Shown piece after piece: positions 48,201 to 57,800 of a stretch of DNA of 64,000 nt (the first letter of the stretch is position 1; every line of letters starts with the position of its first letter). This DNA comes from Gonocerus acuteangulatus (Eukaryota > Arthropoda > Insecta > Hemiptera > Coreidae). The notes under the pieces are model-generated. The model had not been told where the DNA came from. It saw nothing but the letters and a program-made list of their open reading frames with translations, and searched no databases. A program made the position numbers and the translations under genes. The DNA lies in assembly GCA_946811695.1 (NCBI GenBank), contig OX328126.1, positions 5,106,962 to 5,170,961 of the forward strand, read 5' to 3'.

Positions 48201-49072
48201 GGAGTTGGATATGCTAGGGTAATCTCTTTCTTTTTGTAATACATGTGTAGGAGTTGGATATGCTAGGGTAGTCTCTTTCTTTTTGTAATACATGTGTAGG
48301 AGTTGGATATGCTAGGGTAGTCTCTTTCTTTTTGTAATACATGTGTAGGAGTTGGATATGCTAGGGTAGTCTCTTTCTTTTTGTAATACATGTGTAGGAG
48401 TTGGATATGCTAGGGTAATCTCTTTCTTTTTGTAATACATGTGTAGGAGTTGGATATGCTAGGGTAATCTCTTTCTTTTTGTAATACATGTGTAGGAGTT
48501 GGATATGCTAGGGTAATCTCTTTCTTTTTGTAATACATGTGTAGGAGTTGGATATGCTAGGGTAGTCTCTTTTTTTTTGTAATACATGTGTAGGAGTTGG
48601 ATATGCTAGGGTAGTCTCTTTCTTTTTGTAATACATGTGTAGGAGTTGGATATGCTAGGGTAATCTCTTTCTTTTTGTAATACATGTGTAGGAGTTGGAT
48701 ATGCTAGGGTAATCTCTTTCTTTTTGTAATACATGTGTAGGAGTTGGATATGCTAGGGTAATCTCTTTCTTTTTGTAATACATGTGTAGGAGTTGGATAT
48801 GCTAGGGTAATCTCTTTCTTTTTGTAATACATGTGTAGGAGTTGGATATGCTAGGGTAGTCTCTTTCTTTTTGTAATACATGTGTAGGAGTTGGATATGC
48901 TAGGGTAATCTCTTTCTTTTTGTAATACATGTGTAGGAGTTGGATATGCTAGGGTAATCTCTTTCTTTTTGTAATACATGTGTAGGAGTTGGATATGCTA
49001 GGGTAATCTCTTTCTTTTTGTAATACATGTGTAGGAGTTGGATGTGCTAGGGTAGTCTCTTTTTTTTTGTAA
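45247..49072. repeat. second, unrelated 49-bp tandem array, ~78 units
   Basis: The unit contains TGTAATACATGTGTAGGAGT, TGGATATGCTAGGGTA and (A/G)TCTCTTTCTTTT. Almost all units are identical apart from the A/G site and rare T-run, CACGTG (around 47704-47812) and TTCCTTTC variants. The sequence is unrelated to the 49 bp array at 43.6-44.6 kb despite the equal unit length. Confidence 0.97.
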
Positions 49073-49810
49073 TTTTACTTTAAAATAATTAAATTTAATA
49101 TAACTGCTGTTTGAGAGGTGGAATCGTGAATTATTTGAGAGTTTGTGCTTATCCCGAATCCCCGACCGAGGCCCTGGACTGCGGATACTGTCAAAGAGAT
49201 GACGGATGGTCCTGGGAGATGCTTGTAGGCTGACAAGTTTAAAACTAAACTCTCAGTGCCAAAATAGACAGCTCAGGGTTAAAATTGGAATATACCAAGT
49301 GTCACATTCCCGTATCTAGAACTTTTTTTTTTTTTAAACTTTTTTCATAAAACTTGGAATAATAAGAGGCATGAATGTGTTTCATATTTTAGTGAGATGG
49401 ATTTTTATAAATCGGCTTGAGGTCTATATATATCTAACAGTTTTTAAGGTTTCATTAAAATATATTGCTTAAAAAAATCAAAGAGTTCATGCATCAAAAT
49501 ATGTTCAAGGTTTAAACATTTGCTGATTATTATTACTCTTATTCTTGATTTTTATAGGTCTAAAGAAAATAAAATCTTTATTTACAATTACAAACAATGC
49601 CTAATGATAGACTTGTTATTCTGTAAATGTAAATTAAAAAAAATAAATAAATGTTAACAGCACTGCTCAAATATATACGTAAAATATATACGTAAAATAT
49701 ATACGTAAAATGAAATGAAGCGCATAAAATAGGGACAATCAAACATTGATTGCACTTTGAATATACGTGTACTACATAGACAAACACACACAATTATAGT
49801 AGAAAAATAG
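49073..49810. other. unassigned region
   Basis: AT-rich DNA with a triplicated AAATATATACGTAA motif at about 49668-49710. No gene seen. Confidence 0.5.
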
Positions 49811-49978
49811 TTTTTTTTTTTTTTGTTTTTTTTTTACGGCGCATCGACAAATCTTTGCCATTAGCGCCGACTTCCAGCAAGCCCTGAGATGAGATAATTC
49901 CTGCCGCCGGTGGGGATCGAACCCACCATCTCCCGCTTATGAATCTAGCGCGCTAGCCACTAGACCACGGGAGACCCC
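49811..49978 (-). mobile_element. second tRNA-derived SINE family
   Basis: The minus strand starts GTCTCCCGTGGTCTAGTGGC (box A region), then has GGTGGGTTCGATCCCCACC (box B in a well-paired T arm), then an ~80 bp body ending GTCGATGCGCCGTAAAAAA and an A-rich tail. The 5' acceptor strand does not pair with the sequence 3' of the T arm, so this is not a functional tRNA gene. It is unrelated in body to the SINE at 491-828. Confidence 0.85.
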
Positions 49979-50127
49979 AGCAATAGTAGTATACACATTA
50001 AATTCACACATACAGCTTAGACAATCACAATAAATACATTATTACACGACGTGCTCAGGAAATAAAAGGATGGATGCGCAATGGAAGCACACAATAAAAA
50101 AAATGCCTCCACAATACTCACAAAGTA

Positions 50128-50129
50128 TA

Positions 50130-50198
<69 letters not shown>

Positions 50199-50204
50199 GT
50201 GTGT
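50128..50204. repeat. (TA)n then (GT)n microsatellite, left of hairpin
   Basis: A long TA tract grading into GTGTGTGT just before the hairpin element. Confidence 0.92.
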
Positions 50205-50211
50205 GTGTGTG

Positions 50212-50405
50212 TTGTTCATTCGGCATCTGTCTCCAGCGGTCTTGCTCCTCCTGTCATCGCAATATTTCGCCGGATTCCTCTCCGGCTTCTTCCCTTACCA
50301 ACCAGCAAGGATAAATGATTGCCTGAAGAAGCCGGAGAGGAATCCGGCGAAATATTGGGATGACAGGAGGAGCAAGACCGCTGGAGACAGATGCCGAATG
50401 AACAA
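50212..50405. mobile_element. hammerhead-bearing foldback element, copy at 50.3 kb
   Basis: Two 81 bp arms (50212-50292 and 50325-50405) are reverse complements with a single mismatch and are separated by 32 nt. The arms contain CATCTGTCTCCAGCGGTCTT, GCTCCTCCTGTCATC and CAATATTTCGCCGGATTCCT. (TA)n flanks the element on both sides. The same family, more diverged, is at 22837-23021. Open frames on both strands across it are mirror images and spurious. Confidence 0.88.
50323..50356 (+). ncRNA. hammerhead ribozyme-like motif
   Basis: CTGAAGA (50323-50329), then stem II AGCCGGA-GAGGAA-TCCGGC, then GAAATATT (50349-50356). The core positions CUGANGA and GAAA are satisfied. The site before cleavage would be AUU, allowed under the NUH rule. 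Stem II differs from the 22.9 kb copy at three paired positions (CCG/CGG here, ATG/CAT there) with pairing retained. The opposite arm has GGGAAGA in place of CTGAAGA, so only the plus-strand arm keeps the core. Confidence 0.6.
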
Positions 50406-50442
50406 CACATTTAATTCCCAGCGAAGTAGCTTGAAAAATAGC

Positions 50443-50446
<4 letters not shown>

Positions 50447-50521
<75 letters not shown>
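50447..50521. repeat. (TA)n microsatellite, right of hairpin
   Basis: A pure TA run about 40 bp downstream of the hairpin's right arm. Confidence 0.95.
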
Positions 50522-50522
<1 letters not shown>

Positions 50523-51025
50523 CCATATTTCCAAAGAAATAGATATTTAAAGAATTACACAAAAAATAATTTACAAATCAGAGAAACAAATTAAATACTG
50601 TATATTGAAATAAATACAGTCAGACTGCAGATAAATGCTTCTACAAATAAGACTAACAATACATTTATGTGGTAGTAATAAATAAATACAATACTTTGCT
50701 ATACAAACAAATGTTTATCGTCAGAAACATCCATAAATTACCCACAATAAGTGTACGAAATAATACTCCTAGGAGCAGATAATGTTTTACACCTGTGTCT
50801 AGTTGTCTGGTCTAGTGTTCATTTGCTTTGAGTAGCACTTCTCGGGGGGAGAGAGAGAGGAAAGGTGAGATAGAGGCATTCAAGAAGTCTGCTGAGTATA
50901 AAATAATTAATGACGTCACTAATTACTCCCAGCTGTATACTCCTAATAAAGCCTTCTTCCTGTAGACCTCCCTTACTCATTTCTATACTCAGACTCCTCC
51001 AGTAGAGTATTATATAATAGTGAAG
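50522..51025. other. unassigned region
   Basis: AT-rich DNA. It contains the second TAATTA/TGACGTCA palindrome at 50904-50925. No gene. Confidence 0.5.
50904..50925. promoter_or_regulatory. CRE-like palindrome flanked by TAATTA, site 2
   Basis: TAATTA, a perfect TGACGTCA centre and TAATTA form a near-perfect palindrome. It is nearly identical to 41901-41922, but the flanks do not align. A regulatory function is speculative. Confidence 0.25.
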
Positions 51026-52050
51026 TAATATATATTATTGAAGCGAATGGAATACTATACAACCCTGTAACCGGCCTTTATTTTTTGGGTTCATCGTTGA
51101 AGAGAAATCCCGTGAAGAAGAGCAAAACGTCTGTTTTTTTCCAAAATGACAGACATTCAAGAGAGGATATTTCGAAAATTACAGATATGTCGTAAAATTT
51201 GATTGAATAGAACTTGTAGCATATTTAATCAGCTTCCATTGGTTATAGAATGGTCATGTCGCTAGGACCGAAATATAAGTAAAAACCCGAAGAACGGGAC
51301 CTTCTATCCCCCCCCTCCCCACGGCACTACAGCCGAAACAAAGTTACGAAGTCAAAAATTTTGTTCCAAACATTTCCATCTATAACTATTTTCTGACTGG
51401 ACTCTTAGTCTACAATTGCCACCAAATTTCAGATTTCACGATGAACAATGAAATTGCTTAAACGTTTGAAGGAAAATACATGAAATATTAAAGAAATGTA
51501 TATTATTCAAGGGACTGAAACGCCCTACAATCCTATAACTAGCATTTTTTTGGGGGTGCATCGTTGAAGAGTAATCGGTCAAAAAGTGTCAAACATTTGT
51601 GGCAAAATTATTTTTCCGAAAATGACAGACATTCAAGAGCGGACACTTCAAAAACTAAAGATATCTAAGAAAACTTGATTAGGTAGAACCAAGATATAAT
51701 GTCTTTAAAACAAAAACACTATGTCTAATTGATAAGTTTTATTTATCACAAAAACTATTACCCAATGCATGATACATGACAACATGATACCCATCTCCCC
51801 GTGCCTGTTGGTAGGTAATCCCCTGTTTCCTTACACTTTGATCGATACCTTGCAATCGATATCCAATATACCACACGTGATATAAGCGAAAACCCGAAAA
51901 ATGAGACCTTCTTTAGCCCCTCCCCCCCCCCCCGGCTCAAAGGCTACGGGCGGGGATTTTTGATATGTTCATCTCCTAACTAGCCGAAACAAAGTTATGA
52001 AGTCAAAAATTGTGTTCCAAACATTTCCATGTATAACTCCTAGTTGCCTG
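51026..52050 (+). repeat. diverged direct duplication (two ~400-550 bp units)
   Basis: 51026-51400 and 51497-52050 share ordered blocks: AATGACAGACATTCAAGAG, TTCATCGTTGAAGAG, then CCGAAACAAAGTTA-GAAGTC and TGTTCCAAACATTTCCAT. The second unit carries about 146 bp of extra sequence. Both contain a C-run after GACCTTCT. Non-coding. Confidence 0.78.
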
Positions 52051-52169
52051 GACTGCTTCGTGAAAGCAAAAATAAAATAAACCACGAACCTCAAAAGCTA
52101 CTTCGCTAAAGTGAAATAAGCCTCAAGAAATTAGTTTCCCTTTCTTTCTGACAAAATGTGCTCATCTAA

Positions 52170-52594
52170 CCTCAGGTTAATACCTCCAATATCCTCAGGT
52201 TAATACCTCCAACATCCTCAGGTTAATACCTCCAACATCCTCAGGTTAATACCTCCGACATCCTCAGGTTAATACCTCCGACATCCTCAGGTGAATACCT
52301 CCAACATCCTCAGGTTAATACCTCCGACATCCTCAGGTTAATACCTCCAACATCCTCAGGTTAATACCTCCGACATCCTCAGGAAAATACCTCCGACATC
52401 CTCAGGTTAATACCTCCAACATCCTCAGGTTAATACCTCCGACATCCTCAGGTTAATACCTCCAACATCCTCAGGTTAATACCTCCAACATCCTCAGGTT
52501 AATACCTCCGACATCCTCAGGTTAATACCTCCAACATCCTAAGGTTAATACCTCCAACATCCTTAGGTTAATACCTCCAACATCCTCAGGTTAA
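52170..52594. repeat. 23-bp tandem array, ~18 units
   Basis: The unit is CCTCAGGTTAATACCTCC plus AACAT or GACAT; occasional units have GTGAAT, GAAAAT or CTTAGG. The array ends about 35 bp before the inverted-repeat composite at 52628. Confidence 0.95.
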
Positions 52595-53082
52595 TTTCAA
52601 TTATCCGTCATGTCAATAAGTTGTTTATGTCAATGGGTACTTACGAATTAGCTTCACCTCAGGTTAGAGAATTGGGTCTCTTTCAGTGATCTAGATCATC
52701 AGCGCATGCGCAGAAGTCGAATTTTGAAAGCGACGGAAAGACCTTTTATTAATATTATCATCGAGTTGGCTTGACTAGAGTTTTGATATAACCTTGAGGA
52801 AACGCATAGCACTTATGTTAATGGCATAATTGCTTTGGGTTTCCGCTCGCTCAAGGTTACATCGAAACTCTAGTCAATCCAACTCGTTGATAATATAGAT
52901 CACTCGTTTTTCGGTGGAATTGAGAGGTTTATTACAAAATGTACAAATATTACATGTTTAAGTTAACCCTGGATTGACACTGTCATTTAAATATACGTTA
53001 ATGACACTGTGGGGTAAATTTTACCCCATACTTTGAAAATATATAAAATAAATAAATTTCATATTTTTCTTTGCTTTTTTAT

Positions 53083-54318
53083 GCAAGAGCAACGTATAGA
53101 GCAGGAACATCAAGAAATACATTCAAACAGGAATAAATCTGCCGAATGCAAGAGCAACGTATAGAGCAAGAACATCAAGAAATACATTCAAACAGGAATA
53201 AATCTGCCGAATGCAAGAGCAACGTATAGAACAGGAACATAAAGAAATACATTCAAACAGGAATAAATCTGCCGAATGCAAGAGCAACGTATAGAGCAGG
53301 AACATCAAGAAATACATTCAAACAGGAATAAATCTGCCGAATGCAAGAGCAACGTATAGAGCAGGAACATAAAGAAATACATTCAAACAGGAATAAATCT
53401 GCCGAATGCAAGAGCAACGTATAGAACAGGAACATAAAGAAATACATTCAAACAGGAATAAATCTGCCGAATGCAAGAGCAACGTATAGAGCAGGAACAT
53501 CAAGAAATACATTCAAACAGGAATAAATCTGCCGAATGCAAGAGCAACGTATAGAGCAGGAACATCAAGAAATACATTCAAACAGGAATAAATCTGCCGA
53601 ATGCAAGAGCAACGTATAGAGCAGGAACATCAAGAAATACATTCAAACAGGAATAAATCTGCCGAATGCAAGAGCAACGTATAGAGCAGGAACATCAAGA
53701 AATACATTCAAACAGGAATAAATCTGCCGAATGCAAGAGCAACGTATAGAGCAGGAACATAAAGAAATACATTCAAACAGGAATAAATCTGCCGAATGCA
53801 AGAGCAACGTATAGAACAGGAACATAAAGAAATACATTCAAACAGGAATAAATCTGCCGAATGCGAGAGCAACGTATAGAGCAGGAACATCAAGAAATAC
53901 ATTCAAACAGGAATAAATCTGCCGAATGCAAGAGCAACGTATAGAGCAGGAACATCAAGAAATACATTCAAACAGGAATAAATCTGCCGAATGCAAGAGC
54001 AACGTATAGAACAGGAACATAAAGAAATACATTCAAACAGGAATAAATCTGCCGAATGCAAGAGCAACGTATAGAGCAGGAACATCAAGAAATACATTCA
54101 AACAGGAATAAATCTGCCGAATGCAAGAGCAACGTATAGAACAGGAACATCAAGAAATACATTCAAACAGGAATAAATCTGCCGAATGCAAGAGCAACGT
54201 ATAGAGCAGGAACATCAAGAAATACATTCAAACAGGAATAAATCTGCCGAATGCAAGAGCAACGTATAGAGCAGGAACATCAAGAAATACATTCAAACAG
54301 GAATAAATCTGCCGAATG
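53083..54318. repeat. 65-bp tandem array, ~19 units
   Basis: The unit contains GCAAGAGCAACGTATAGAGC, AGGAACATCAAGAAATACAT and CAGGAATAAATCTGCCGAAT. The variants GAGCAGG/GAACAGG and CATCAAG/CATAAAG alternate. The array lies entirely inside the piggyBac ends. Reverse-strand frames of 64 codons recur with it and are spurious. Confidence 0.95.
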
Positions 54319-54549
54319 TTAATTAAAATTCACAAAAATAGCTAGGAAATCCTAAAAATCAATATTGTTCATATTGGAAATAATTATCCTGTAAAAGTTT
54401 TACTAATCTGAAAATATTTTTTACGAACAATAAACTAGAATCATGATGATTAGATAGTTAGCCGTCGAGGTGATAAGTAAAGATGGAATGGTTGGGATTC
54501 GGCTAAATAAACCTCAATATGATTTTGTTTTAAAAAAATCTATATTTCG

Positions 54550-54583
54550 GACGTTTCGGCTACTCATTGGTAGCCTTCGTCAG
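54550..54583 (-). ncRNA. hammerhead ribozyme-like motif, left arm
   Basis: The minus strand reads CTGACGA, stem II AGGCTAC-CAATGA-GTAGCC, then GAAACGTC. Core positions CUGANGA, GAAA and the GUC cleavage triplet are all present. Stem III is only AC/GT, so a dimer would be needed. Stem I pairs imperfectly (TTTAG with CGAAA). Confidence 0.6.
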
Positions 54584-55185
54584 CTAAAATGACAAAAAAA
54601 TAAATTAATACAAAAAAAAACAAAAAAAAAAACTGACCAACAAGGCATTTCTCCTATGTACGCTAATATTTTCCAAATACTCTCCCGACCTCCCACCTAG
54701 ATTTTTACCATGCCCCTTGGGTATCCTTCCATTAACACCTTTTTCTCCTTTCCTGTCATAAAAATCCTTTTGATCCTTACCGACATTTCTCCCACCACCT
54801 GCTGTTTCCACTTACTTATACCCCAGTAGATTCCTTTCACCTTAGACACTTTACAATGGTTACTTAATTGCCAACCTTGGTCTTCCTCTGCCGCTCGGCA
54901 TTTCCATTGGTATGTAGTATCTTATTTCTTTGTAAAATTAATTAATGTTACTATTAGCTACTATATTTGTCATCGGTATGTAGTTTCTTATTTCTTTGTA
55001 AAATCAATTAATGTTACTAATTACTATTAAAATCAATTATTGTACCTACTTACTTTTTCATTCTACTCTTTCTAAGATTTTAAGACGATATGTTCTTTTA
55101 TAAGTTAATTGTATCTATAGTTCTGTTACCTATCACAATTATTTTTTTTTTGTTTTTGTATTAATTTCTTTTTTTGTCATTTTAG

Positions 55186-55219
55186 CTGACGAAGGCTACC
55201 AATGAGTAGCCGAAACGTC
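55186..55219 (+). ncRNA. hammerhead ribozyme-like motif, right arm
   Basis: Identical in core and stem II to the 54550-54583 copy, on the opposite strand: CTGACGA at 55186-55192 and GAAACGTC at 55212-55219. The two arms therefore encode the same structure on opposite strands. Confidence 0.6.
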
Positions 55220-55376
55220 CGAAATATAGATTTTTTAAAACAAAATCATATTGAGGTTTATTTAGCCGAATCCCAACCATTCCATCTTTACTTAATAAAC
55301 TAGAATGATCAAAAGCCATAAAAAATAGGAACTTTAGGAAAATACAATGTTCTGTCCAATTGAGACTCGTTAACAT

Positions 55377-55613
55377 TTAACACATTTTGGTGATCGGTGT
55401 GCATGACCCTTGTACACACAGAAAACAGCGTTTTCGTCTTGCTAAATGTTTTCTGTTACAAAATAAACATTTCACATGTTTGTACAAGATAACGAAAGAT
55501 GTTGAAGGTCCATCAAAAGTTGATTCACCTTCCAAAACAACAAGCATAAGTGTCTTCAGTGGTTGTTGTATGTTCTCCAGTTGGACACTAACTGTCACCT
55601 GAGCATTCACCAT
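55377..55613 (-). pseudogene. possible piggyBac transposase C-terminal remnant
   Basis: A 78-codon minus-strand frame ends CLFCNRKHLARRKRCFLC-VQGSC. It gives C49-x2-C52 and C63-x2-C66 plus C71 and C78, spaced like half of the Cys-rich zinc-binding tail of piggyBac transposases. Only ~340 bp separate it from the right end of the element, so the catalytic DDD domain cannot fit upstream and must be deleted. The N-terminal half (STFDGPSTSF) shows no motif I can name. Position inside TTAA/CCC ends supports the call; sequence alone does not prove it. Confidence 0.4.
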
Positions 55614-56325
55614 TTGGTAGTCGAAATCAAAGAGAACACCTTTTCTGGGGAGTTTTCAGGACATTTTGTCACTTGGAAAGCCGTAATATAAAAGTAATGA
55701 ACCCGTGAAGATTTATCAGATGAGCGAAGAAGACAAACGTTAACTACATCGTGGGGTAAAATATACTCCATACACAACTCGCGACCTTCTCATGCAGCGA
55801 TTAGCTGACACCTGGTGTTATTTATATTAGGTCATACCAGATAATACACTTCCGATTATTTAGGAAGAAGGAGGGAGTCGCTAAGATTTACAGAATTTAA
55901 GAAACACGCCATAGAACAAAGTGTGGGGTATTTTTCACCCCACGGTGTCAATCCAGGGTTAAAATCAATCTAATTATGTATGAAATGCTTAAGTTCCAAC
56001 TAATACCTAACAGATGTTAAGTCCCTGGTGCTTTGTCCTAATTTCATGAGAGTTGCACCTCATTGATCTATATTATCCAGTGATCTATATAATGAACGAG
56101 TTGGATTGACTAGAGTTTCGATATAACCTTGAGCGAGCGGAAACCCATAGTAACTATGCTATTAACATAAGTACTACGCGTTTCCTTAAGGTTATATCGA
56201 AGCTCGTTGATAATATTAATAAATGGTCTTTCCGTCGCCATATTGGACGTTAAGATGATCCAGATCACTGAAGGAGAACCACTTCTTTAACCTGATGAAG
56301 CTAATACCTAAGTACCTTTTTATGT

Positions 56326-56929
56326 TGTATATTGTAAATTATTTTTAATATTATATATTTTAAACTGTTTGTTTATCCATTATTCTATTCTTATCCGTAC
56401 CCCATTGTAATAAAGAAAGCCGTGGTCTTAAACTTAAAGAGTTACCAACTGATGAACAAAACCAAACAAAAAAAAAACGTTAACTTATAATATTTTATTG
56501 GGACTACCCTAATCTGTCATTTTCTGGTTAAACTTTTATCGGCAAACAGACATTTCTTATAAGCTTGTCAAGAGTCAAGTTTTGAACTTATATGAACATG
56601 AAACTTGAAGGAGATGGATGAAGATTGAACACCGATAAAGTTATCAATTTCAAATAAATCTTGGATGTATGCATGGTTATTTTGTCATATAATATTCTTC
56701 AATAGGATGTCTCTTTTACATCAGATTATCAGAGATATTAGGAGAAAATATCCACTTGATAGATTTCGGAGATGAAAGCTTACACTTTGAAATAGAAAAT
56801 ATTGGCGAACAGAAACATGTTATTTATTTTAATTTTAACGTACATTTTTATTAACGTGATTTTAAATATCACTGACATTATTTATGTATAGCCTTGTTCA
56901 TAAAATAGTTATAACTTGGACATGGCTTA
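56326..56929. other. unassigned region
   Basis: AT-rich DNA with no gene or repeat recognised. Confidence 0.5.
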
Positions 56930-57510
56930 CTTCTGCTCTGAAAACAAATAAGAATGACTTCCAGATGTGTAGCAAGAATTACTACAAGTGGCAAAATAAT
57001 GAAGTTACACTGAGAAAAAAAAACAGCCTGCCGGCAGCCTGAAAACTGTGACTCAGTGCCAGTATTTTGAAGTTGGACATTTTAGTCTAAAATAGGATTC
57101 CACATATTTCAACCTAAAATAGGATTCTACTAGTTAGAGTGCCCGCACTTTATAATAGGGTGCTGGAATGCTAGCAGCCTACAGAGAGATGACTTTATTA
57201 TGTGGATAAAAAAGAACAAAGGTAAATTCAGAGTAATAATAATGAGACTTTATTTGGGTGTAATTTACATATACACTTCTTAACATCCTATTTTAGACTA
57301 AAATGTCCTATTTCAAAATACTGGCACTGAGTCACAGTTTTCAGGCTGCCGGCAGCCTGAAAGTAGATGCGAGCAGCCTGTTTTTTTTCTCCGTGTAGGA
57401 CTTAGTCTTCTTGTAGCATTGAAAAGAGCCATTTTAGTAATACTCTTCAATGCCTTTACAATATAAAATGCCAAAAATGGACTTGGTCTCTAGTTGTGCT
57501 CTGAATCCTC
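56930..57510 (+). repeat. dispersed repeat family B, copy split by a MITE
   Basis: 56930-57007 and 57397-57510 together reproduce 17190-17400. The interruption is the element at 57008-57396. Confidence 0.85.
57008..57396. mobile_element. 389-bp MITE with TA target duplication
   Basis: The ends CACTGAGAAAAAAAAACAG and, reverse-complemented, CACGGAGAAAAAAAACAG begin inverted repeats. These continue through CCGGCAGCCTGAAAACTGTG, ACTCAGTGCCAGTATTTTGA and TTTTAGTCTAAAATAGGA. The right arm has ~17 bp extra near its tip. TA flanks both ends (57006-57007, 57397-57398), and the paralogue at 17265-17266 has a single TA with no insertion. Non-coding. Confidence 0.88.
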
Positions 57511-57639
57511 CATGTAACTCACATACACTAAAAAAAAAAAAAAAAAATATGAACGAACCAGATTCTATTGACTTATGGGAAATAATTTATTAAAATTTTT
57601 ACTTCCATTATTATTAACTAAGAATTTTAAGACGGGTTA

Positions 57640-57800
57640 CGTATAGGTTACCATTCTTTTCTAGCCAGGATAGGGCTGATACTTTTTCCTTTTTCTAAGG
57701 AAAAGCCACCATCTTATAATGGGAATCGAACCCACGGTCCTTAGCACGGAGTATTAAGTAAACACGCCTTAACCCTCACACCCACCGGCGGCAATGAGTG
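57640..57800 (-). mobile_element. third tRNA-like SINE
   Basis: The minus strand has GGGTGTGAGGGTTAAGGCGT (box A-like, Ser/Leu-type) and 55-60 nt later a perfect GTGGGTTCGATTCCC box B (~57723-57737). A short body ends in a CCTTAGAAAAAGGAAAAAGT hairpin-like stretch. The spacing is longer than in a normal tRNA and no acceptor stem forms. Confidence 0.65.

Larger units (their letters stand above)
54442..55293. mobile_element. Penelope-like inverted-repeat insert with 13-bp target duplication
   Basis: AATAAACTAGAAT occurs immediately outside both ends (54429-54441 and 55294-55306). The arms (~54475-54632 and ~55135-55293) are near-perfect reverse complements containing AAGTAAAGATGGAATGG, GGTTTATTTAGCCGAATCCC and the hammerhead-like block. 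The ~500 bp between them has a minus-strand GRGRPR-containing stretch near 54880 but no recognisable protein. Inverted terminal segments with hammerhead motifs and variable-length duplications fit a Penelope-like element fragment (inference). Confidence 0.72.
52967..55958. mobile_element. piggyBac-like element, ~3.0 kb, degenerate
   Basis: The ends CCCTGGATTGACAC and GTGTCAATCCAGGG are perfect 14 bp inverted repeats. TTAA lies outside both (52963-52966 and 55959-55962). Subterminal sequences (GTGGGGTAAATTTTACCCCA left, GTGGGGTATTTTTCACCCCA right) are also inverted copies, with ~26 bp extra at the left. TTAA targets and CCC ends are diagnostic of piggyBac (established). The interior holds only a possible transposase tail, a 65 bp satellite and a separate insertion, so it is non-autonomous. 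Confidence 0.88.
52628..56325. mobile_element. foldback repeat split by a piggyBac insertion
   Basis: Sequence outside the piggyBac relic is inverted-repeated: GGGTACTTACGAATTAGCTT, TTTCAGTGATCTAGATCATC and a GCGACGGAAAGACC block at 52628-52745 match the reverse complement of 56210-56325. Each side also has its own palindrome built from CGAGTTGG-TTGACTAGAGTTT and CTCAAGGTTA-ATCGAAACTC (52761-52890 and 56094-56225). The host element would be about 700 bp without the insertion. Confidence 0.65.

Noticed and set aside
49905..49978. Functional tRNA gene
   Set aside because: Box A and B are good, but the 5' acceptor strand does not pair with the sequence after the T arm, and a SINE body with A tail follows.
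50070..50562. Several 64-117-codon frames on both strands
   Set aside because: Generated by flanking (TA)n and by the mirror-image arms of the hairpin element.
53123..54097. Repeated 64-codon reverse frames
   Set aside because: Products of the 65 bp tandem array.
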